In this document: in pieces, positions 1-5,164 of the stretch
Numbering within the stretch: position 1 is the stretch's first letter
How the letters are laid out: the number at the start of each line of letters is the position of its first letter
Source: Bifidobacteriaceae bacterium
GTDB lineage: Bacteria > Actinomycetota > Actinomycetes > Actinomycetales > Bifidobacteriaceae
DNA: 7,239 nt
Reading direction: 5' to 3'
NCBI GenBank assembly: GCA_031260825.1
Contig: JAISKS010000094.1
Location: 1-7,239 of the forward strand
Program-made: the position numbers and the translations under genes
Notes under the pieces: generated by a model
What the model was told of the DNA's origin: nothing
Databases searched by the model: none
The model's input: the letters and a program-made list of their open reading frames with translations, nothing else

Positions 1-38
1 TGATTTATATACTTGTTTTTTCTTTTATATACTACCAT
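1..38 (-). CDS. N-terminus of an unidentified protein (partial, runs off left edge)
   Basis: An ATG at 38-36 opens a frame that stays open for 12 codons to the window edge (MVVYKRKNKYIN...). The peptide is short and basic, as in the cytoplasmic head of a membrane protein, but too little is present to assign a family. The main support is the promoter context: an extended -10 box TGATATAAT (53-45) ends exactly 6 nt before the ATG. The same arrangement is found at the membrane-protein gene at 6772 and, without the TG extension, at the glycosyltransferase gene at 3761. There is no Shine-Dalgarno sequence. The start lies about 215 nt downstream of the hflX stop on the same strand. Seen: open frame and promoter. 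Inferred: that it is a real gene translated from a leaderless mRNA. Confidence 0.4.
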   Translation of the reverse strand, partial: MVVYKRKNKYIN

Positions 39-44
39 AATTAG

Positions 45-53
45 ATTATATCA
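45..53 (-). promoter_or_regulatory. Extended -10 promoter of the partial left-edge gene
   Basis: On the minus strand TGATATAAT is a perfect extended -10 (TGn-TATAAT). The A of the ATG is at the position expected for transcription start, 7 nt after the box, so the mRNA would be leaderless. The hexamer 17 nt upstream is TTCAAG, a weak -35 match, which is acceptable for an extended -10 promoter. Confidence 0.5.
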
Positions 54-83
54 TAAACTAATCTGGTCTTGAACCATAATATT

Positions 84-89
84 ATTATA
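84..89 (-). promoter_or_regulatory. Second TATAAT box with a possible 8-codon leader ORF (77-51)
   Basis: TATAAT at 89-84 (minus) is again followed after 6 nt by an ATG (77-75). That ATG opens a tiny frame, MVQDQISL, whose TGA stop at 53-51 is the TGA of the next promoter box. No family can be assigned and it may be chance in AT-rich DNA. It could be an alternative promoter or a leader peptide for the gene at 38. Confidence 0.25.
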
Positions 90-137
90 CTCTTTAACAT
101 TAAAATTACTATAAAATTAATTTAGTTTTAAAATAAT

Positions 138-163
138 GGGTTTGTGCTGAGGGTTTGTGCTGA
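138..163. repeat. 13-bp tandem duplication
   Basis: The 13-mer gggtttgtgctga occurs twice in direct succession (138-150 and 151-163). It is non-coding, downstream of hflX. The core gggtttgtg recurs at 6830-6838 in the other large intergenic region. Confidence 0.85.
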
Positions 164-176
164 TTTTTGGGTTATT

Positions 177-252
177 TTGGCGAGACCGCGATTTGGTTTC
201 ATTTTAACTCCAAAAATCACCCTAAAATGAAACCAAATCGCGGTCTCGCCAA
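177..252. repeat. Perfect 30-bp inverted repeat (long hairpin) just after hflX
   Basis: The left arm (177-206) and right arm (223-252) are exact reverse complements over 30 bp, separated by a 16-nt spacer (207-222). The outer part is GC-rich (ggcgagaccgcg) and the inner part AT-rich. It begins 2 nt beyond the hflX TAA (257-255), so the hflX transcript would end in this hairpin. A terminator or 3'-stabilising role is plausible. However, the minus-strand sequence after the stem is AAAATAACCC with no U-run, so it is not a classical intrinsic terminator. In the plus direction the stem is followed by aatttt. It could also be a mobile or REP-like palindrome. Confidence 0.85.
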
Positions 253-254
253 TT

Positions 255-1808
255 TTAAGATAAAACAGTGAGATGGATTCCATCTTCTAAATCTTCACGC
301 TCAATTATGCGATTATATTTATAATAAGTCGCGAGCTTATGCTGAGCCAGCTCATCGTCATATAGAAGTACAATTTTCTCATGAGGTTTTTGCTGTATCA
401 GCCCATCATTAATTTGATTATATAAATCTTTAAATCCATCACCTGTCATGGCTGACATAAACAAACCATCGGGATATACCATCGATAAATACTCTAAATC
501 AGAGTCAGAAAGCAAATCACATTTATTAAAAACCAGAATTTCTTTCGTACCTTTTGTGCGATAAACATTCTTCAAAACAACTGACCCATCTTCATCTTCT
601 GAGCGAGCAGATGCAATAATATCGTTTACAGTGTTAATCTTATTTTGAATACTTTTGCGATCATTATCCTCTACATCAACAACATGAATTAGCAAATCCG
701 CAAAAATCGCTTCATCAAGAGTTGCCCTAAATGCCTCAATTAATTGAGTCGGAAGGCGCGAAATAAACCCTACAGTATCTGTAATTAAATAATCAATATG
801 TCCTGGTACATGTATCTTTTTTGTGTTGGTGTCTAGCGTTGCAAACAGCGCATTTTGTACGATAATATTTGAGCGTTCAACTTTAGTTGACTTAATATTT
901 TTCGATGAAGTTTGAATAATATGTTTCAAAATCGACGACTTTCCAGTATTAGTATATCCAACTAATGCTACAGTTGGAAGCCCCGAATTATCTCGCTTTT
1001 TACGCTTTGTAGATCTGACAGTTTGTTGTTTAGAGATTTGCTTTTTAATAAAAGTGATTCGTTTATTAATACGCCTTCTGTCTAGCTCAAGCTGTTTTTC
1101 ACCAGGTCCTCTCGAACCAATCGCGGCACCACCAGCAGCGCCTCCGCCCACTCCTGCCGAGCCTGCTTGACGACTCATCATATTTCCCCAACCGCGAAGA
1201 CGAGGCAACATATACTCTAATTGAGCTAATTCAATCTGAAGTTTTCCTTCTTGAGATTTTGCATGAAGTGAGAATATATCCAGAATTAATGCAGTGCGAT
1301 CAATCACGCGAACTTGCAAATAATCCTCAATATTTCTGCGCTGTGTTGGGCTCAAATCATTATCAAAAATTACTGTATCGATTAATCCAAGTGCATCCGC
1401 AGAATTGTTTTTTTGAGATTCTACGTTTCCTAAAATTAGTGATTTGATTTCGTCAAGTTTTCCTGTACCAATAAAATGGGCTGTGTCAGCGGAATTTCTT
1501 GTGACAATAAATTTATCTGCAACTCTCGCACCTGCAGTATTTGCAAGGGATTCTAATTCGCTGAGTATTTTTTCAACAGGCATATTTTCATCAGAAGCCG
1601 AACCTGTTCGCTTTCCGCGCTGAGCACCTGTGTTGTTTGATGAGTATTTATCGGCCTTAAACTTAACTACAACAAGCAACACATTTTGAATTCGGAGGTT
1701 TTGATATTCAATATCAATGCCGGTTGATTCACGAAATTTTGCCTCATCGCTCGCATCATTTCGTAAAGATCGAAACTCAACTTCTTGCTCGGTATATATG
1801 TCGTTCAT
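255..1808 (-). CDS. hflX: GTPase HflX (ribosome-splitting GTPase)
   Basis: HflX is a cytoplasmic TRAFAC-class GTPase that binds the 50S subunit and splits stalled or stressed ribosomes. The 517-residue protein shows the family order. An N-terminal domain (about 31-185) includes FIGTGKLDEI at 112-121 and the segment DNDLSPTQRRNIED at 149-162. A long helical region with the family glycine loop ends in GSRGPGEKQLELDRRRI (231-247). The G domain then carries G1 GYTNTGKSS (284-292), G2 FATLDT (322-327), G3 DTVGF (344-348), G4 NKCD (428-431) and G5 SAMTG (452-456). The glycine loop is long (GSAGVGGGAAGG...). About 30 acidic or polar residues precede the first conserved strand, and an extra 10-15 residues follow G1. 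No Shine-Dalgarno precedes the ATG and no other Met lies before the conserved domain, so the start is moderately secure. It lies 138 nt downstream of phoH on the same strand and may be co-transcribed. Confidence 0.96.
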   Translation of the reverse strand: MNDIYTEQEVEFRSLRNDASDEAKFRESTGIDIEYQNLRIQNVLLVVVKFKADKYSSNNTGAQRGKRTGSASDENMPVEKILSELESLANTAGARVADKFIVTRNSADTAHFIGTGKLDEIKSLILGNVESQKNNSADALGLIDTVIFDNDLSPTQRRNIEDYLQVRVIDRTALILDIFSLHAKSQEGKLQIELAQLEYMLPRLRGWGNMMSRQAGSAGVGGGAAGGAAIGSRGPGEKQLELDRRRINKRITFIKKQISKQQTVRSTKRKKRDNSGLPTVALVGYTNTGKSSILKHIIQTSSKNIKSTKVERSNIIVQNALFATLDTNTKKIHVPGHIDYLITDTVGFISRLPTQLIEAFRATLDEAIFADLLIHVVDVEDNDRKSIQNKINTVNDIIASARSEDEDGSVVLKNVYRTKGTKEILVFNKCDLLSDSDLEYLSMVYPDGLFMSAMTGDGFKDLYNQINDGLIQQKPHEKIVLLYDDELAQHKLATYYKYNRIIEREDLEDGIHLTVLS

Positions 1809-1831
1809 AGAATTTAGAAATTTAGCGCGGC

Positions 1832-1911
1832 AGGCTGTAGCAGATTTTGTACCAGATTTTGCAAGTGATTTTGTACCAGATTTTGTACCATATTTTCATT
1901 AGGCTGTAGCA
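1832..1911. repeat. 12-bp tandem array between phoH and hflX, flanked by 11-bp direct repeats
   Basis: Four contiguous 12-bp units gattttgtacca occupy 1843-1890. Units 1, 3 and 4 are identical and unit 2 ends in gcaagt instead of gtacca. The array is bracketed by the 11-mer aggctgtagca at 1832-1842 and 1901-1911. The second flank runs into ttttatggtacca, which again resembles the unit. The array lies 34-82 nt upstream of the hflX ATG in the phoH-hflX intergenic DNA. It could be operator-like direct repeats or a slippage product. Confidence 0.85.
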
Positions 1912-1946
1912 TTTTATGGTACCATATTTGAGGAAAACGTCATCTT

Positions 1947-2732
1947 TTATTTAGAGTACGCATTCACGATTTTTGAAACGAGCGGGTGGCGTACAACATC
2001 TTTACTGGTAAACTGCTGAACATAAATATCATCAATCGGTTCAAGGATTCGCACAGCTTTTACAAGGCCGGAACTGATATTTTTCGGCAAATCGATCTGA
2101 GTCAAATCGCCAGTCACAATCATTTTTGAGTTCTCACCAAGACGTGTCAAAAACATTTTCATCTGCTCATTACTAGTGTTTTGCGCCTCATCTAGGATGA
2201 TAAACGCATCGTTAAGAGTACGACCGCGCATATACGCAAGCGGCGCAACCTCAATCACGCCATCTTCAATAAGCTTTACGACAGACGCAGGCTCGATAAA
2301 AGTATTTAGAGCATCGAAAAGTGGTCGCAAATATGGATCGACTTTTTGCAACAAATCACCAGGCAAAAAGCCCAAATGCTCGCCAGCTTCAATCGCAGGA
2401 CGACTTAAAATAATCTTGCGGACCTTATGAGAAGTCAATGCCTCAACAGCTTTTGAAATCGCAAGAAAAGTTTTTCCTGTACCAGCTGGGCCAACGCCAA
2501 ACGTTACAACATTATTATCAATAGCTTTAAGGTACTGTTTTTGACCATCAGTTTTAGGTTTTACTGCAGCAGCTTTACCGCGAAAAGAGCCTATGTTTAC
2601 TGGGGTTGTGTGATTTATATTATGATTAATGCCTTGGCTATTTTGTCCGCCATGATTATTGCGATTCTGCCCACCTTGACCGCCTTGTCCGGGCTTACTT
2701 TTATATGCATTTCCAAAACCTTCGTATGACAT
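1947..2732 (-). CDS. phoH: PhoH family P-loop ATPase (short N-terminus)
   Basis: PhoH/PhoL (YbeZ) proteins are cytoplasmic ATPases related to the core of superfamily 1 helicases and linked to RNA metabolism. The 261-residue protein carries Walker A GPAGTGKT (81-88), the family motif RPAIEAGEHLGFLPGD (111-126), Walker B FIILDEAQN (177-185), motif III-like TGDLTQIDLP (207-216) and the C-terminal RHP (248-250). The ATPase core is complete. Typical PhoH proteins are about 320-350 residues with a folded N-terminal domain. Here that domain is replaced by roughly 45 residues rich in Gly, Gln, Asn and His, probably disordered. The start is well supported: AGGAG lies 4 nt before the ATG, and a TATAAT box lies about 27 nt upstream. 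The usual partner gene ybeY is not next to it; hflX follows. Confidence 0.95.
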   Translation of the reverse strand: MSYEGFGNAYKSKPGQGGQGGQNRNNHGGQNSQGINHNINHTTPVNIGSFRGKAAAVKPKTDGQKQYLKAIDNNVVTFGVGPAGTGKTFLAISKAVEALTSHKVRKIILSRPAIEAGEHLGFLPGDLLQKVDPYLRPLFDALNTFIEPASVVKLIEDGVIEVAPLAYMRGRTLNDAFIILDEAQNTSNEQMKMFLTRLGENSKMIVTGDLTQIDLPKNISSGLVKAVRILEPIDDIYVQQFTSKDVVRHPLVSKIVNAYSK

Positions 2733-2736
2733 ATAT

Positions 2737-2764
2737 CTCCTAAATTACTACTAATTAAATTATA
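2737..2764 (-). promoter_or_regulatory. phoH promoter (-10) and Shine-Dalgarno
   Basis: TATAAT at 2764-2759 lies in the 81-nt gap behind the glycosyltransferase gene. A TTTACA (5/6 match to -35) lies 19 nt upstream of it, a slightly long spacer. The ribosome site AGGAG (2741-2737) is 4 nt from the ATG. phoH therefore probably has its own promoter and a short, SD-containing leader. Confidence 0.5.
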
Positions 2765-2813
2765 TACTATATTGGTTGAAAAATGTAAATTACGAATGCG
2801 AGTTAAGTATTTC

Positions 2814-3761
2814 TTAAACTGTTTCTTCAATAATATATCTTGGGCGTGCTTTTGTTTCCATATAAATTTTGCCGATATATTCGCCAACAATTCCGATGGA
2901 ACACATTTGCACACCGCCGAGAAGCCAAATAGAAATCGCGATAAACGACAAACCTTGAGGTGTGCCGCCTGATAATTTAACATATAATAAATAAAGCGTT
3001 ACAACAATTGAGGCGACAATTATTGCTAATCCAAGGGTCGTAATCACGCGAAGTGGTTTCACTGAAAATGAAGTCACACCATCAATTGCAAGTCCCAACA
3101 TTTTGTTAAATGGATATTTTGACTCGCCTGCATCCCTTAGTTGACGGCTATAATACACAATTTCTTGTTTATATCCAATTTGTGGAAAAATCGCACGCAT
3201 ATATAAATTCACTTCATTAAAATTCTCTAAATCATTCAAAACTGATCTGCTTGTTAGACGAAAATCAGCGTGATTTCGAACTGATTCAACACCTAAACTC
3301 TCTAAAAATTTATAGAAAATTAGAGCTGTACTTTTTTTGAATATTGTGTCATTTTGTCGATCGGAACGAACTCCATATACAATTTGCGCGCCATTTTTGA
3401 ATTTTTCAATCATCTCATCGATCGCATTTATATCATCTTGCAAATCAGCATCAAGCGAAATCACAGCATCGCATTTTTCTTTTGCAGCCATAAGACCTGC
3501 TAAAAGCGCATTTTGATGACCACGATTTTTTGATAGTTTTACACCTTCAAAAGTTTTTGGATTTTTGCAATTTAAGTTTTTTATAATATTCCAAGTGTCA
3601 TCAGAACTTCCATCATCTACAAAAAGTATTTTAGATTCAGCCGCGATTTTTTTAGAATTTATTAATGAATTAATTTTATCTGCGAATGCTTTTGATGTGA
3701 TTGGAAGCGCGTCTTCCTCATTATAGCAAGGAGATACGAGATAAATTAGTGGTAATTTCAT
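2814..3761 (-). CDS. GtrB/DPM1-like polyprenyl-phosphate glycosyltransferase (GT2)
   Basis: This family transfers a sugar from a nucleotide donor to undecaprenyl phosphate on the cytoplasmic face of the membrane, making a lipid-linked donor for outer-surface glycosylation. In the 315-residue protein the GT-A domain starts at once with YLVSPCYNEE (7-16). It is followed by the nucleotide-binding acidic motif FVDDGSSDDT (47-56), SKNRGHQNALLAGL (77-90) and the metal-binding DADLQD (104-109). Two hydrophobic helices follow at about 239-262 and 270-294. The ending GEYIGKIYMETKARPRYI (293-310) is characteristic of GtrB/YfdH-type enzymes, and the length matches. The transferred sugar cannot be told from sequence. 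No Shine-Dalgarno is present; TATAAT sits exactly 6 nt before the ATG, indicating a leaderless mRNA. It is downstream of rlmN (75 nt) and upstream of phoH. Confidence 0.92.
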   Translation of the reverse strand: MKLPLIYLVSPCYNEEDALPITSKAFADKINSLINSKKIAAESKILFVDDGSSDDTWNIIKNLNCKNPKTFEGVKLSKNRGHQNALLAGLMAAKEKCDAVISLDADLQDDINAIDEMIEKFKNGAQIVYGVRSDRQNDTIFKKSTALIFYKFLESLGVESVRNHADFRLTSRSVLNDLENFNEVNLYMRAIFPQIGYKQEIVYYSRQLRDAGESKYPFNKMLGLAIDGVTSFSVKPLRVITTLGLAIIVASIVVTLYLLYVKLSGGTPQGLSFIAISIWLLGGVQMCSIGIVGEYIGKIYMETKARPRYIIEETV

Positions 3762-3767
3762 ATTTAT

Positions 3768-3773
3768 ATTATA
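3768..3773 (-). promoter_or_regulatory. -10 box of the GtrB-like gene, leaderless geometry
   Basis: TATAAT on the minus strand is followed by ATAAAT and then the ATG (3761-3759), so transcription would start at or next to the A of the start codon. No convincing -35 is visible 16-18 nt upstream. Confidence 0.5.
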
Positions 3774-3803
3774 CTATATTTTAATTTGTTAAACGGGTTT
3801 TTG

Positions 3804-3850
3804 CTAGTTTACTTAGACCGGTTTTTACTAGTTTACTTAGACCGGTTTTG
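3804..3850. repeat. 24-bp tandem duplication over the rlmN stop codon
   Basis: ctagtttacttagaccggtt recurs with a 24-bp period (3804-3827 and 3828-3850, the second lacking one T of the T-run). A partial third copy lies to the left (cgggttttt at 3795-3803). One copy encodes the last codons and TAA of rlmN. The other repeats the same codons and a TAA, in frame, just after the stop. Confidence 0.85.
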
Positions 3851-5048
3851 ATGCGAGTTGTCCGCAGGCTCCATCAATATCTGAACCTCTTGATTCTCTA
3901 ACAGTTACAAAAATTCCCTTTGATTTAAGCGCGTTTATGAAAACATCTTGCGTCGCTTTATCGCTTGGAAAATAATCTGAACCTTCAACTTCATTAAGCG
4001 GAATTATATTCACATGTGCCCAGTTTGACCCACGCCTATTGAGAACTTTGGCTAAATTATAAGCTTCTTTTTCGGTATCATTCACGCCTTTCGCAAGCAA
4101 ATATTCTATCGAAACTCGCCTAGTAGTTTTTTTGAAAAAAGCAAATGCTGCGTCCAAAACTTCGTCAATTGGATACTTTTTATTTATCGGAATTAACTTA
4201 TCTCGCGTCAGATTTGTACCAGCATGAAGCGATATAGCAAGCCTAAATGGGAATTTTTCGTATACAGAAAAGTCTGCGAGCTCATTAATTCCATCAGGAA
4301 TTCCAACTGTTGAAATAGTAATATTTTTCGCAAAAATCCCAAATTTATCAGCAGCTCTTACAGCCGCTTCAATGTTTTTTAAATTTTGCGTAGGCTCTCC
4401 CATGCCCATAAACACTATGTTTGTAACCCCTTCTAATTTTGCAAGGCGAATTTGCTCAGTTAATTCAGGGAGCGATAAATTGCGTTTTAACCCGAGCTTT
4501 CCAGTCGCACAAAACGGACAAGCCATCGCGCAACCAACCTGACAAGAAATGCATAATGTTGCACGAGATTCTTTTTTTGAAACATCTTTATCGTTCGCAG
4601 AATTATTTTTATTTGGTACAGATCTTCCGGCCGTAGAATTATTATTATTTGGTACAGATCTTCCGTCCGTAGACCCCTTATTTATTGAGTCAGAAAAATC
4701 TTCATCATAATATTTCATTATTACCGATTCAATCAGAGAACCATCAGTAAGCTCATAAAGGTATTTTATAGTGTCTCCACCATCACCGATTTGTTTATTC
4801 ACAGTTTTTAATACTTCAGGGAAATACTCAGAGAGCTGTTCACGCTCATCTTTGGGGATATTTGTCCATGTATTTGGATCAATATTAAGCTGGGCAAAAT
4901 ACTGATTTGAAAGCTGTGACATTCGCATTTTGGATAACGTTGCGTGTTCAGAGGGGTCTTGATTTTTGTGGGATGTTGTAGTACCTGATTGATTTATGGA
5001 TGTACCAGAACTAGCTATTTTATTGTTAAGTAATTCTACAAAATGCAT
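3837..5048 (-). CDS. rlmN: Dual-specificity RNA methyltransferase RlmN (radical SAM)
   Basis: RlmN methylates C2 of A2503 in 23S rRNA, and of A37 in some tRNAs, using two SAM molecules and a [4Fe-4S] cluster. In this 403-residue protein the cluster motif CX3CX2C is C173, C177, C180 (CAMACPFCATG). The catalytic pair, by comparison with E. coli C118 and C355, is C166 (LCISCQVGC) and C395 (DGACGQL). GMGEPT is at 215-220, followed by ISTVGIPDGI and RLAISLHA of the SAM-binding barrel. An N-terminal helical domain (about 35-115) precedes the barrel. Family members are usually nearer 350 residues. The excess is a disordered N-terminal stretch plus a low-complexity Ser/Asn-rich insert (about 121-160) holding a duplicated STxGRSVPN motif, just before the barrel. 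AAGGTG lies 4 nt before the ATG, supporting the start. Confidence 0.96.
   Translation of the reverse strand: MHFVELLNNKIASSGTSINQSGTTTSHKNQDPSEHATLSKMRMSQLSNQYFAQLNIDPNTWTNIPKDEREQLSEYFPEVLKTVNKQIGDGGDTIKYLYELTDGSLIESVIMKYYDEDFSDSINKGSTDGRSVPNNNNSTAGRSVPNKNNSANDKDVSKKESRATLCISCQVGCAMACPFCATGKLGLKRNLSLPELTEQIRLAKLEGVTNIVFMGMGEPTQNLKNIEAAVRAADKFGIFAKNITISTVGIPDGINELADFSVYEKFPFRLAISLHAGTNLTRDKLIPINKKYPIDEVLDAAFAFFKKTTRRVSIEYLLAKGVNDTEKEAYNLAKVLNRRGSNWAHVNIIPLNEVEGSDYFPSDKATQDVFINALKSKGIFVTVRESRGSDIDGACGQLASKPV
4597..4668. repeat. 36-bp in-frame tandem duplication inside rlmN
   Basis: Two 36-bp copies (4597-4632 and 4633-4668) differ at only a few bases. The shared core is atttggtacagatcttccg. 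They encode two successive 12-residue copies around GRSVPN in the linker before the radical-SAM domain. The period keeps the frame. Confidence 0.85.
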
Positions 5049-5052
5049 TTTG

Positions 5053-5058
5053 CACCTT
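5053..5058 (-). promoter_or_regulatory. Shine-Dalgarno of rlmN
   Basis: AAGGTG lies 4 nt before the ATG (5048-5046). It contrasts with the SD-less starts of the two glycosyltransferase-type genes. Confidence 0.6.
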
Positions 5059-5114
5059 GTTTATTGATTATTGCTGTTTTGTTTAACCAGTTAAATTTTC
5101 GATTCATAGTTTAT

Positions 5115-5123
5115 ATAATACCA
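5115..5123 (-). promoter_or_regulatory. Candidate extended -10 promoter of rlmN
   Basis: TGGTATTAT on the minus strand (TGn plus TATTAT, 5/6 match) lies about 67 nt before the rlmN ATG, in the 116-nt gap after the membrane-protein gene. It sits within a pair of direct repeats of ATTATGGTATT (minus strand; 5127-5117 and 5156-5146). No clear -35 is present. Confidence 0.35.
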
Positions 5124-5164
5124 TAATTTGATAGTTATACTTGCAAATACCATAATATGGCGAT

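Noticed and set aside
34..41. Plus-strand -10-like boxes (ACCATAAT) at several sites
   Set aside because: No plus-strand gene lies downstream of any of them; the minus-strand reading explains the sequence better.
1717..1902. Plus-strand ORF with repeated DFVP residues
   Set aside because: It is a shadow of the hflX 5' end and the 12-bp repeats; no ribosome site or promoter.
2797..2822. Weak hairpin overlapping the stop of the GtrB-like gene as a terminator
   Set aside because: The stem is short, AT-rich and contains a bulge, and no U-run follows directly.
2615..2983. Minus-strand ORF of 122 aa spanning the phoH 5' end and the GtrB-like 3' end
   Set aside because: It overlaps two clear genes in another frame and shows no recognisable domain or start signal.
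5091..5153. Small 20-codon minus-strand ORF (MVFASITIKL...) before rlmN
   Set aside because: No SD or -10 at the right distance; it overlaps the presumed rlmN promoter and is likely chance in AT-rich DNA.
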